Part shown: in pieces, positions 35,666 through 43,981 of the stretch | How the letters are laid out: the number at the start of each line of letters is the position of its first letter | How positions within the stretch are numbered: position 1 is the stretch's first letter | DNA from: Candidatus Latescibacterota bacterium | Lineage (GTDB): Bacteria; Latescibacterota; UBA2968; GCA-2709665 | DNA length: 64,000 nt | NCBI GenBank assembly: GCA_021295655.1 | Contig: JAGWBX010000013.1 | Span: forward strand, 1 to 64,000 | Reading direction: 5' to 3' | The notes under the pieces: generated by a model | What the model saw: only the letters and a program-made list of their open reading frames with translations | The model's database searches: none | Told to the model about the DNA's origin: nothing | Position numbers and translations under genes: made by a program

Positions 35666-36076
35666 ATGGACCAGCCTTCGGAAAAGAGCCTGAAGCGTAT
35701 GTGGGTCTACTTCGAGAAATATTGTGAGAAAACCGGAACCACCGGCCATCCGGACAGCGGCATCACCGACGCCGTCGTCAACGGCCTGGCCGCACACGTC
35801 GACGAGTTCGGTCGTCCATTGTGTCCCTGCAACTTCTACCCCGACAAGAAAGCGGAAATCGAACGCAGCAGGGAATGGATATGCGCCTGCGACGAAATGA
35901 AAATCTACAAATACTGCCATTGCCTGCTCTTTGTTACCCCCGAAGGGCTGCCCATCACAGAATACCTGCCGGAAGGTCATGAAGGCAGGGAATCCTACGG
36001 GCTCGTAAAAGATCCCACCCCCGATAAGGGCCGTGAAGCCCGCCGACGCGCTGCAGAAAAAGAATCCGGTAATTGA
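35666..36076 (+). CDS. ftrB: Ferredoxin:thioredoxin reductase catalytic chain-like protein
   Basis: A 136-residue protein with the six-cysteine signature of the FTR catalytic chain: CPC at residues 53-55, CAC at 73-75 and CHC at 84-86. In this family four of these cysteines hold a 4Fe-4S cluster and two form the active disulfide; by position Cys53, 73, 75 and 84 would hold the cluster and Cys55-Cys86 the disulfide. Spacing is CPC-X17-CAC-X8-CHC, one longer than the plant/cyanobacterial X16. It would pass electrons from ferredoxin to thioredoxin. GGAG lies seven bases before the ATG. No variable chain or thioredoxin gene is nearby. The peptidase gene follows by 13 bases. Confidence 0.88.
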   Translation: MDQPSEKSLKRMWVYFEKYCEKTGTTGHPDSGITDAVVNGLAAHVDEFGRPLCPCNFYPDKKAEIERSREWICACDEMKIYKYCHCLLFVTPEGLPITEYLPEGHEGRESYGLVKDPTPDKGREARRRAAEKESGN

Positions 36077-36089
36077 AGGTCGGATCAGA

Positions 36090-37589
36090 ATGCGCTTCTT
36101 TCGCTTTCTGGCGTCGTTCGCCTGTTTCGTCGTCGTCCTTACGGACGTCCCCGCCCGGACGCAGGAACTTACGCAACTCAGACGCAGAGCCAGAGAGATC
36201 GAGGACGAGGTCTCAGCGATCCGGGAGCTTGCGTTCAAGTGGCCAATCGACGTGGCGGTGCAGAGTCCATCCGACTTCAAGGCGTACGCCGAACGCCAGA
36301 TGGAACGGCAATTTACCGCTGCCGAGTGGGAGAATTACGACCCGGTGATTCGAAAACTGGGGCTTTACAGCGGTGACGCCGTCCTCGATCGCTCACTTGT
36401 ACTCTCCTTCCTGCAAGCCGGCGCGCTCGCGTATTACGATCCGGATACAGACAGATTCTACATCCTGAAAGAAAACCTTCCCGCGGGTCTGCTTGACGTC
36501 GTTTTAGCGCACGAACTCAGCCACGGTCTGCAGGATCAGCACTTCGACCTCAACAGGTACCTGCCGGCGCGCGCCGATTCGTTGAATACCGACGAACAGC
36601 TCGCGCGACAGGCGGTCGGGGAAGGCGATGCGACGTACGTCGAGACCATCTGGTATTTGTATAGCCGGACCGGGCGCATGCCGGTTCGCGGGCTGTTGCG
36701 GAGCATGATCCGCGATCAGCTGGTATTTGACGCGGAGACGCTCCGGAACAATATGAAGCAGCTTGCGCAGTTACAGGGCAGTTCACCGCAAGCGCTGCAG
36801 ACAATCGATAAACTTCCGGATTTCATGTTGTTACAACAGGCTGTCGTTTACGCCTACGGCATGAATTTCGTCCACGAGATTCAGAGGGACGGATGGAGCG
36901 CCGTCAATCGACTCTACGCTGAGCCACCGGTTTCAACCGAGCAGATCCTGCATCCGGGGAAATGGATTGACCGGGAAGAACCGGACCGGTTTACGTGGCC
37001 GCCATTTCAGGAAGAGGATCTTTTCGACGACTGGAATCTGCTGGACGTGGATACGATCGGAGAACTGACCTGGCGGATCATTTTCGCCGATTTTGACATG
37101 GATGTTCGTGGCGAATCGGCGGCGGAAGGATGGAACGGCGACCGGTACGCCGTATTCCGGTCGAAGGATGGACGGAACCTGTTGCTGCTACTCTACACGA
37201 GTTGGGATACGGAAGACGACGCGGACGACTTCGCGGATGCTTATCGTGAATTGCTTACGTTAAAATATCCGTCCGATTCCGGATCGATTGACGTATCGCA
37301 GGACGGGAGAGACGTACTGATACTGGAATGCGACGAATGGGTCGATTCCAATGCAATTCTCGCGTTCATGGGAAGAATACGCACCTGGGAACGGGAGGCG
37401 ATCGTCCGGGTGGATTTCGACGGCAACGGGCGGGTGGACTTCAACGATTTCCTGCTTTTTGCCAGGCATTTCGGAAGGCAGGAGGGCACCACCGGCTTCG
37501 ATCCTATGTTCGACCTGAATCGGGACGGGCAGATCAACTTCCCTGACTTCCTGACCTTTGCCAGGCATTTCGGAAAATCGGTATCCTGA
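36090..37589 (+). CDS. Secreted zinc metallopeptidase with dockerin-like C-terminus
   Basis: A 499-residue secreted protein. A signal peptide (about residues 1-24) leads into a gluzincin-type domain with HELSH at 141-145 in VVLAHELSHGLQDQHFDL; Glu178 in AVGEGDAT may be the third zinc ligand. The last 62 residues hold two dockerin/EF-hand-like repeats, DFDGNGRVDFNDF and DLNRDGQINFPDF, each followed by ARHFG; these would bind Ca2+. ATG 36090 begins the signal peptide. The gene is 13 bases after ftrB and probably co-transcribed. Its substrate is unknown. Confidence 0.87.
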   Translation: MRFFRFLASFACFVVVLTDVPARTQELTQLRRRAREIEDEVSAIRELAFKWPIDVAVQSPSDFKAYAERQMERQFTAAEWENYDPVIRKLGLYSGDAVLDRSLVLSFLQAGALAYYDPDTDRFYILKENLPAGLLDVVLAHELSHGLQDQHFDLNRYLPARADSLNTDEQLARQAVGEGDATYVETIWYLYSRTGRMPVRGLLRSMIRDQLVFDAETLRNNMKQLAQLQGSSPQALQTIDKLPDFMLLQQAVVYAYGMNFVHEIQRDGWSAVNRLYAEPPVSTEQILHPGKWIDREEPDRFTWPPFQEEDLFDDWNLLDVDTIGELTWRIIFADFDMDVRGESAAEGWNGDRYAVFRSKDGRNLLLLLYTSWDTEDDADDFADAYRELLTLKYPSDSGSIDVSQDGRDVLILECDEWVDSNAILAFMGRIRTWEREAIVRVDFDGNGRVDFNDFLLFARHFGRQEGTTGFDPMFDLNRDGQINFPDFLTFARHFGKSVS

Positions 37590-37635
37590 GCGGTATTCTG
37601 TACTGCCGTCGGTACCGCGCCCCGACCGAGCCGGA

Positions 37636-38538
37636 TCAGGAATCGGTCACGAACGCGTCCGCAATCGAATCAGCCGGGAGCCCTGCCAGACAAGCCATCT
37701 CGTCTTCCACCTCCTGCATCAACAGCATCCGCAGGTGCGAATCATCAACCGCCTTGCGCGCCATCCCGTTCGCTTTTTTCGTTACTTTGTCGCGCGCCCA
37801 GGCCGACACGCCTTCCGCGCCGAGACAGTCGGTTTCAAAGGCTGATACTTCACATGAGCCGGGAACCAGTGTCTCGAGATCCAGCGCCAGCGCCAGAATC
37901 AGATGTCGAACGAAATCGCTGAACCCGCACTCGTCCACGGCCTCGGCAAACGGATGCAGGACTGACGACGGAAGAAGCCGGATGAAGTTCAACCGGGCGT
38001 GCAGTCCCCGAAACCCGGCGTAATCCTTCAGCGGGTCCACGTGGTCTTCGTCTTCGTCCTCCCCACCCGTAACCATCCAGGTCTCCGGGACCACGCGGGA
38101 CCAGCGGTCGATCTGCGAAGCATAATCCCGCATTAGACGCGACTCCGGCCGTCCCGGGATCGAGCGGCACACGCGACCCATCTCCGCCAGCCGCGCGTAC
38201 GCTTCCTCCCAGCCCCGTTTGCGAATACGCTCGAAATCGCCTTCGGCAAGCAGTTCCACGCCCCGGTTGAGATCCTGATCCGAAACAATCGTCAGGCCCA
38301 GTTCGAGGCTGATCAACGTCTTGCTCACCCCCTGCTCAAAAACACCCCGCGAAACGGCAATCCCGGTCCGGTACCGCTGGCCGAATCTTATCCCAACAGT
38401 ACGCAAATAGGCAATCAAAATATCCGGAGTATGTTCGGACAGTCTTCCGTACTTGACCCCCAGGGCGATAGCCTGTCCCAGGAACCCCTCGGAACCGATC
38501 CTGAGTTTCTCAAAATCAACGCCTGCCAGGACGTTCAT
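37636..38538 (-). CDS. Protein of unknown function (possible DUF6178-like part)
   Basis: A 300-residue soluble, helix-rich protein with no signal peptide. An acidic stretch GGEDEDEDHVDP lies around residue 160. With its upstream neighbour it resembles the DUF6178 family of unknown function, which is usually a single longer chain; I hold this loosely. Its start overlaps the end of the upstream gene by 23 bases, with GGAG nine bases before the ATG, so the two are translationally coupled. Confidence 0.7.
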   Translation of the reverse strand: MNVLAGVDFEKLRIGSEGFLGQAIALGVKYGRLSEHTPDILIAYLRTVGIRFGQRYRTGIAVSRGVFEQGVSKTLISLELGLTIVSDQDLNRGVELLAEGDFERIRKRGWEEAYARLAEMGRVCRSIPGRPESRLMRDYASQIDRWSRVVPETWMVTGGEDEDEDHVDPLKDYAGFRGLHARLNFIRLLPSSVLHPFAEAVDECGFSDFVRHLILALALDLETLVPGSCEVSAFETDCLGAEGVSAWARDKVTKKANGMARKAVDDSHLRMLLMQEVEDEMACLAGLPADSIADAFVTDS

Positions 38539-39541
38539 CGGCCTGTTCTCCGTTTTCCTCGCGCTTCAGATTCGGCTGTCCGCCTCCGTTTTCTTCATCA
38601 TCTTCGGCGAGGGACCGTTCCCACGCCCCGCGGATGATCACGGAGAGCAGGTAGGGGTCCGCCTCATACAGCGCGTCTAGTACGATGCCGGTTTCCGCGT
38701 CGTCGATAAAGGCGCTGGGACGCGTCCCGCCGAGTCCCTCCGCGGAAAAAAGCCGGAAACGGTAGACCGGAAAGCCGCCAAAGCCGACGACGTCATTGAG
38801 ATTCAAATGTTCGAGGCGGTCCAGCAGCGCATCCTCCAGAAGCGACGGATCCACGGCGCGCAATAGCTCGGCCCTGCGGTCGAAATCCCTGAGCGTCGCC
38901 AGGGCCTGCAGCCATTCCCAGGATACCCGCGCGCGCAAGCCGGGATTGTCGACCCGGTCCAGTGTCTCGGCCATCGTGCTTTGCAGAACGCCCGGTGACA
39001 TCGCCCTGATCAGTTCCGTGTTGAACTTCCGTTCATCGGGGTCTATTGAAATCAGATTTCCCAGCGTCTCGGCGGGCAGCAGTTCCACAACCCCCGGGCT
39101 GTAGCCGGGTACGCCGGCGCTGTCGGCGCCTGTCATTGAGAGCACTTCCTCGGACTCTTCGCTGATCGCCACCAGCGCGGCCTGCTCCTCCACGGGTAGC
39201 GCTTGCACCAGCGTTCGAGCCTGCTCGGCTTCACCCGTCTCAAGCAGTCGCCGCACCTCCCTTTCGCGCCCGACCAGATCCATCAGATTTCCGGACCAGT
39301 CCCCCGCCAATACCAGATTTCCCCTGACTTCGACCGAATCGCGTGCGGCCGCCGCCGCCGCTCCAGCCGCGACACCTCCGGCTTCGTCCCGACCATCGTC
39401 CTTGCCGGTCGCGAGTTCCCGATCCTTCTGACATTGTACGCACGTTGACACGGCAGGGATCTCCAGCCTGCGACTCTCAGGTATTTCCACACCGCAGACC
39501 GCACAGTGCTTCCGGCCGCGAATGTTCGGTTTCCGGTCCAC
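38516..39541 (-). CDS. DksA-type zinc-finger protein of unknown function
   Basis: A 341-residue protein. The N-terminus holds a four-cysteine finger of the DksA/TraR type, HCAVCGVEIPESRR...TCVQCQ (about residues 12-36). A low-complexity Ala/Gly linker leads into a helical domain with repeats reminiscent of DUF6178 or MgtE-N-like superhelices (RELVRALP-like LVQALPVEEQAALVAI and DRLEHLNLNDVVGF). I chose the GTG at 39541 because GGAAGGGG lies upstream; 39547 (GTG) and 39583 are alternatives. Coupled to the 300-residue gene downstream; function unknown. Confidence 0.72.
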   Translation of the reverse strand: MDRKPNIRGRKHCAVCGVEIPESRRLEIPAVSTCVQCQKDRELATGKDDGRDEAGGVAAGAAAAAARDSVEVRGNLVLAGDWSGNLMDLVGREREVRRLLETGEAEQARTLVQALPVEEQAALVAISEESEEVLSMTGADSAGVPGYSPGVVELLPAETLGNLISIDPDERKFNTELIRAMSPGVLQSTMAETLDRVDNPGLRARVSWEWLQALATLRDFDRRAELLRAVDPSLLEDALLDRLEHLNLNDVVGFGGFPVYRFRLFSAEGLGGTRPSAFIDDAETGIVLDALYEADPYLLSVIIRGAWERSLAEDDEENGGGQPNLKREENGEQADERPGRR

Positions 39542-39630
39542 TGACACCCCTTCCCCGAAAGTAAAGAAGAGTCCCGCCAGCAACAGCTGGAAAGGAAGGG
39601 TCAGAACAAGGGACGAATCATCTACACGAA

Positions 39631-39659
39631 AAAATACGAAACGGTTTCAAAAAAGTCAA
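39631..39659 (-). promoter_or_regulatory. Sigma-70-type promoter (minus strand)
   Basis: On the minus strand TTGACT (39659-39654), 17 bases, TATTTT (39636-39631). It would drive the zinc-finger gene and its partner, and lies back to back with the plus-strand promoter at 39693. Confidence 0.65.
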
Positions 39660-39692
39660 TATAATATTCTGTTTTTAAAGGATTTAAATTTA

Positions 39693-39721
39693 TTGACTTC
39701 GTGTGGGATTATTGTTATATT
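39693..39721 (+). promoter_or_regulatory. Sigma-70-type promoter
   Basis: TTGACT (39693-39698), 17 bases, TATATT (39716-39721), in a sharply AT-rich patch. A terminator-like hairpin begins only about six bases after the expected start site. Confidence 0.7.
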
Positions 39722-39733
39722 ATTACCGAGCAG

Positions 39734-39766
39734 AGGGCCGGGGCCGCGAGCCGCTTCGGCCTTTTT
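39734..39766 (+). terminator. Terminator-like hairpin just after a promoter
   Basis: AGGGCCG (39734-39740) pairs with CGGCCTT (39757-39763), with a GGC/GCC stem inside, followed by TTTTT (39762-39766). No plus-strand gene lies upstream, so the only transcript it can end comes from the promoter at 39693. The stretch from 39767 to 39887 shows a CCGG-TGAAA-CCGG hairpin but no gene. Confidence 0.55.
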
Positions 39767-39887
39767 GGTTTGCATATGGCATCCGGCAAATCACAAAAAT
39801 GCCCGATCGGTCCGCCATTCGTCCCGAAAAGCCGGTGAAACCGGTGTTCTGCCACAGTGCGGGTTCTGTCCCGAAGTTAAATTGCCC

Positions 39888-39917
39888 TTGACAGAAACGA
39901 TAGGCACGCTGTAATTT
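39888..39917 (+). promoter_or_regulatory. Sigma-70-type promoter
   Basis: TTGACA (39888-39893), an 18-base spacer and TAATTT (39912-39917), about 110 bases before the response-regulator gene. Confidence 0.6.
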
Positions 39918-40026
39918 CCGCCGTCAGGTTACAGATCCCCGTTCGACCGGGATGACGTTGACTGAACCCATTGCCTTCCGGAGCGATTTCCGCCGCAATT
40001 TCGCGGCAAGATGTCACGCCCATTCT

Positions 40027-40710
40027 ATGTCCCACATCCTGCTGCTTGCCAGTGAAACAGAAGGCATCCGCCTGAAGTCAGACCTGGAATCGGTTGGTCA
40101 TTCCGTTTCACGCCTGGCCTGGAACCACGAACGTGTTACGTTGTCCGACACCGGCAGCCAGCCGGGCAATCCTGTTGATCTCCTCGTCGTCGACGACACG
40201 TTCCCCGGCCACCTGCCCAACCGGGTTCAGCGCCTGTTGCGGCCCCCCGCTTCCCGTAACACGCCCGTGCTGCTCATCACAGACGAGGCCCGCGTCGCAA
40301 ACGTCGACTTCTCTGCAGGAATCACAGACTTCATCACACGGCCCTATTCCCTTGAGCAGATGGAGACCCGCCTGCGGCTGATCCTCGGGAGTACGGAACG
40401 AAGGGACGTAATCCGGCTGGACGAACTGGTAATCAATCTGGTGCGCTACGAAGTCCGCGTCAACGACGTCCTCGTGGACCTCACGCTGAAGGAGTACGAA
40501 CTGCTGAAGTATCTGGTCGTCCACCGGGGTCGCGTCTTTACGCGTTCGGATCTGCTCGACCGCATCTGGGGGTACGACTATCACGGCGGTATGCGCACCA
40601 TCGACGTACACGTCGCGCGACTCAGGACGAAACTGGCCGGCTTTAACGGCGCGATTTCCACGGTAAGGGGGGTCGGCTACGGGTTTGACTGGCCGCCGGT
40701 CCCAACTTGA
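40027..40710 (+). CDS. OmpR-family response regulator with atypical receiver
   Basis: A 227-residue DNA-binding regulator: receiver-like domain (residues 1-115) and a winged-helix OmpR/PhoB domain (about 128-223) with the typical DLTLKEYELLKYLVVHRGRVFTRSDLLDRIWG and TIDVHVARLRTKL. The receiver keeps the phosphoacceptor position (Asp56 in LLVVDDTFP) and Thr85, but lacks the N-terminal acidic pair (ASE at 8-10) and has Arg105 instead of the conserved Lys (ITRPYS). It is probably not switched by ordinary phosphorylation. No kinase gene is adjacent. Start ATG 40027 has a weak Shine-Dalgarno. Confidence 0.87.
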   Translation: MSHILLLASETEGIRLKSDLESVGHSVSRLAWNHERVTLSDTGSQPGNPVDLLVVDDTFPGHLPNRVQRLLRPPASRNTPVLLITDEARVANVDFSAGITDFITRPYSLEQMETRLRLILGSTERRDVIRLDELVINLVRYEVRVNDVLVDLTLKEYELLKYLVVHRGRVFTRSDLLDRIWGYDYHGGMRTIDVHVARLRTKLAGFNGAISTVRGVGYGFDWPPVPT

Positions 40711-40815
40711 TTCTGCATCCGGCGCATGCCGCGCCACGCAGCTTTCAAGCGTGGCTCCAATCCCACAACCTGTTGTTATTCCTGCACCTGAAAACCGCGA
40801 AGACGGAGGACGGAT

Positions 40816-41373
40816 ATGGATGGCGTAACCCATTTGACAATGAAGGAACTCGAACAGGGTCTGGACGACGTCCGGAACTCACCAGAGGACGAAGGCGTTC
40901 TGAAAATGATCGTGCGTCGGCCGGAGGTCGAACAGCGCGAAGTGCTCGCCGAAGGTGAACTTCACCCGTCGGAAGGCCTCGTGGGCGACAACTGGAAGTC
41001 CCGTGGCAGTTCCCGAACCCCGGACGGATCGGCCGATCCCTTCACACAACTCACCGTCATGAACGCCCGGTGCGCCGCCCTCGTCGCTCAGGACGACAGC
41101 CGCTGGCAATTCGCCGGCGACCAGCTGTACATGGACCTGGATCTGAGCGAAGACAACCTGCCGCCCGGCAGCCGCCTGTCGCTCGGCACCGCCGTGATCA
41201 GTGTGTCCGAACAGCCCCATACGGGTTGTCGGAAGTTCGTGTCCCGTTTTGGCGTCGATGCGATGAAATTCGTCAATTCGCGCCAGGGCAAGCGGTTCCG
41301 GCTCCGCGGACTCAACGCGCGAGTGGTGCAGCCGGGCACCATTCGGGTGGGCGATATCGTGAGGAAGGTGTGA
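40816..41373 (+). CDS. MOSC-domain protein
   Basis: A 185-residue protein containing a complete MOSC (molybdenum cofactor sulfurase C-terminal) domain. The family Cys is in EQPHTGCRKF around residue 138, and GEELHPSEGLVGDNW-type sequence appears near residue 50. MOSC proteins carry sulfur or bind molybdopterin in detoxifying reductases. Short standalone forms of this length are common. GGAGG lies eight bases before the ATG. It is followed by the PhyH gene after 37 bases; a functional link is not clear. Confidence 0.88.
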   Translation: MDGVTHLTMKELEQGLDDVRNSPEDEGVLKMIVRRPEVEQREVLAEGELHPSEGLVGDNWKSRGSSRTPDGSADPFTQLTVMNARCAALVAQDDSRWQFAGDQLYMDLDLSEDNLPPGSRLSLGTAVISVSEQPHTGCRKFVSRFGVDAMKFVNSRQGKRFRLRGLNARVVQPGTIRVGDIVRKV

Positions 41374-41410
41374 GGGCCGGAACGGGCGGTCCAAACCGCC
41401 GGAGACGCAA

Positions 41411-42199
41411 ATGGGATTCAGATTCCGTGATTCACTGATCCAGGACTACCGCACACGGGGTTGCGCGATTTTCCGCCAGATCCTGCCCCCGTCGCTCATT
41501 CGCGACCTTCGTCGCGCCACGGCGCAAGCCCATCACTATGCCCACGAAAAGCGGGGTCCTCAGGCACAGCGCCTCCAGCCCATCGTCAACTACAACATCG
41601 ACATCAAACCCTTTTGGGACTATGCGGAACTTCCCCCGCTCGTCGATGCAATCAGCAAGGTGCTCACCCCCGAGCACAGAATTGCCAATAGCGGGCTCGC
41701 GCGAACGGGACTGCTGCTGGAGCCGCGGGACAAACCCTGGTGCACAGCGTGGCACCGGGACATCCGGGAAACATCCAACGTACCCGACCTGGATGAGTTT
41801 CGCCGCCTGAACCGCGACCCGATCTGGTTCAATCAGATCAACTGCCCTCTATATGAGGACAACTGTACATGGTATGTGCCAGGCAGTCACCTGAGAGACG
41901 ATCTGCCGGGTGAAATCGACGCCGCCGGGACTCCCCTGCCTCCGGAAGACGAACCCTGCGAAGAAAGGGAGCGCGCGTGCCTGGAGTATTCCGGGGCGAT
42001 GCCGAGTGCGGAGCGGTTGTTTATGGACGCGGGAGATTTTGCGCTCTACCATCCGAATGGTTGGCACCTCGGCAACTATCTGCCCGGACGCAGACGGGTA
42101 ACGATCCACGATTTCGCGCCAACTCCCCAGTTGCTGGATTGGTACGATCGTTGGGAGCGCAAACGGTCCCGTCAGAAAAAGGAAGAATCGAAGACTTAA
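41411..42199 (+). CDS. Phytanoyl-CoA dioxygenase (PhyH)-family protein
   Basis: A 262-residue Fe(II)/2-oxoglutarate-dependent oxygenase. The metal site is visible as His115 and Asp117 (AWHRDIRE) with a distal His at 214 or 219 (YHPNGWHLGNY), and an Arg at 227-229 to bind 2-oxoglutarate. PhyH relatives hydroxylate small molecules, lipids or natural products; the substrate cannot be named. GGAG lies six bases before the ATG. It precedes a sugar isomerase by 112 bases. Confidence 0.92.
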   Translation: MGFRFRDSLIQDYRTRGCAIFRQILPPSLIRDLRRATAQAHHYAHEKRGPQAQRLQPIVNYNIDIKPFWDYAELPPLVDAISKVLTPEHRIANSGLARTGLLLEPRDKPWCTAWHRDIRETSNVPDLDEFRRLNRDPIWFNQINCPLYEDNCTWYVPGSHLRDDLPGEIDAAGTPLPPEDEPCEERERACLEYSGAMPSAERLFMDAGDFALYHPNGWHLGNYLPGRRRVTIHDFAPTPQLLDWYDRWERKRSRQKKEESKT

Positions 42200-42311
42200 C
42201 GGGCGCTTCCCTGTTCAAGCCGACCGGCAAAACAGATAACCCGGTAATTATTAACGTCAGTCGACAATTCCGCTGGTTTTATCAGTGTTCTGTCCCAGGA
42301 AGGAAGCCATC

Positions 42312-43163
42312 ATGCAGAAAAGCTGGACGTGGACCACGACCGGTTACGGGCTTGCCGAAAAGTCCCACCGTGAAATCATGGAAACCTGTCGCATTGCCGG
42401 TCTGGCAGGAATCGAAGGCTCACCCCCGCTCTTTGAAGGAAACACCGAATCCGAACTTCAGACAATCGGCGGCAGTTATCGATCGGCGGGACTGTGCATC
42501 GAGACGTTTCACCTCCCATTTTCTCCCGACGATGACATCGCCTCGTTCTATGAAACCACGCGCCGGAGGGCCGTGGACAAGATGCGCCTCTGGATGGGAA
42601 GAGCATCGCTGGTCGGGGCAAAAGTTGGCATCCAGCATCCGACCACGAACCGGTCGGACGCCGACGTGGAGGGGCTCGAAACCTATTTCATCCAGATCGG
42701 CAAGAGCCTCGACACCCTCCTGAGGGAAGCGGAAGTCCTCAACTTCAAGATCGCTCTTGAAAATATGCTTCCGTCCGACGGCGGACGGTTTACCTCCAGA
42801 CCCGAGCATTTCGAGCGGATCGTCCGGGACTTCGCCCATCCCAACCTGGGCTTCTGCCTCGATACGGGCCACGCCCTGGTGGCCTCACGCGGCGATGCGC
42901 ACAGGTTCTTTGACGTCATGGGCCCGCGGATGGTCGCATTTCATCTGGCTGATAACGCGGGCGACCGCGATTCCCACCTCGCCCCCGGCCACGGACGGGT
43001 GAATTGGCGCAGATTCTTCAGGCAAGCGGCGCGCATAGAGTACAGGCGCACAATGTGCATCGAAACCCAGCCCTTTGACTTCGGCCCCGATTATACCGAC
43101 AGCGCCTGGAAAAAGATGGTGGCCGATACCGAGGCACTGGCCGAATCCGCGCTGAAAGACTAG
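42312..43163 (+). CDS. Sugar phosphate isomerase/epimerase (TIM barrel)
   Basis: A 283-residue TIM barrel. Likely metal ligands are Glu in KIALENML, Asp and His in GFCLDTGHA, His in VAFHLADN and Glu in MCIETQ. The start is ATG 42312 with AGGAAGG eight bases upstream, so nine upstream codons are dropped. An SDR gene follows after 29 bases, giving a probable small-sugar or polyol oxidising pair. Substrate unknown. Confidence 0.9.
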   Translation: MQKSWTWTTTGYGLAEKSHREIMETCRIAGLAGIEGSPPLFEGNTESELQTIGGSYRSAGLCIETFHLPFSPDDDIASFYETTRRRAVDKMRLWMGRASLVGAKVGIQHPTTNRSDADVEGLETYFIQIGKSLDTLLREAEVLNFKIALENMLPSDGGRFTSRPEHFERIVRDFAHPNLGFCLDTGHALVASRGDAHRFFDVMGPRMVAFHLADNAGDRDSHLAPGHGRVNWRRFFRQAARIEYRRTMCIETQPFDFGPDYTDSAWKKMVADTEALAESALKD

Positions 43164-43192
43164 AGATTTCCGATCGGCAAGGAGCCGCCCGC

Positions 43193-43981
43193 ATGCAATG
43201 GCACGAAAAATACGGTCCATGGGCCCTGGTAACCGGCGCGTCTTCCGGACTGGGAGCCGAATTCGTAAAGCAACTGGCGGCCAGGGGCCTGAACGTGGTC
43301 CTCGTAGCCCGCCGGGAGCAACGGATGGCGGCGCTTGCAGACGATGTCCGGCGGAGCCGGGGCGTAGCCACGCGCGTTGTTCCCGTGGACCTTACGGGTC
43401 GCGATGCCTGCCGCCGCGTTGGAGATCAAACGAGCGACCTGGAAATCGGTTTACTGGTAAACAATGCCGGATTCGGCCTTTTCGGCGCGTACGCGGACCT
43501 GGACCCCGATCGCATGGTAAACATGACCGTATTGAACTGCGTCGTTCCGGTTCTGCTCACCAACCAATACCTGCAGCCAATGCTGAATCGGGGTCGCGGC
43601 GGTCTTATCTTTCTGGCGTCCACCGCCGCATACCAGGCGACTCCGTACCTCGGCGTCTACGGCGCCTCCAAGGCCTTCAATCTGTTGATGGGAGAATCCC
43701 TCTGGGAAGAATACAGGACAAGAGGCATCGACTCACTGGCGCTCTCTCCCGGATTCACGAAAACCGAATTCACAAGCGTTGCGCAGATGAAGGACGCCAG
43801 CGGCTTAAGAGAGGCCACGCCCGGTGCCGTTGTGGCCCTGGCACTCAGGAAACTCGGCAAGAGACCCTCCGTGATCCACGGCCTCGCCAACAAGGTGCTG
43901 AATTTCACGGGACGACTCATCCCTCGCCGCGCGGCCATCGCCGTCACCTCGGCCATGCTGAAAGGGAGAACCATGTCATGA
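43193..43981 (+). CDS. Short-chain dehydrogenase/reductase
   Basis: A 262-residue classical SDR. The nucleotide motif TGASSGLG is at residues 14-21, the NNAG motif at 90-93, and the catalytic Ser143, Tyr156 and Lys160 (YGASK) are in place. AAGGAG lies nine bases before the ATG. The stop overlaps the start of the threonine-synthase-like gene as ATGA, so the two are translationally coupled. Oxidises or reduces an alcohol/ketone of unknown identity. Confidence 0.92.
   Translation: MQWHEKYGPWALVTGASSGLGAEFVKQLAARGLNVVLVARREQRMAALADDVRRSRGVATRVVPVDLTGRDACRRVGDQTSDLEIGLLVNNAGFGLFGAYADLDPDRMVNMTVLNCVVPVLLTNQYLQPMLNRGRGGLIFLASTAAYQATPYLGVYGASKAFNLLMGESLWEEYRTRGIDSLALSPGFTKTEFTSVAQMKDASGLREATPGAVVALALRKLGKRPSVIHGLANKVLNFTGRLIPRRAAIAVTSAMLKGRTMS

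Noticed and set aside
39790..39887. Resemblance of CCGGTGAAACCGG...CTGCCACAGTG to part of a cobalamin riboswitch
   Set aside because: The GGTG-A-TCC loop and the CCCGC element are incomplete, the spacing is wrong and no B12-linked gene follows.
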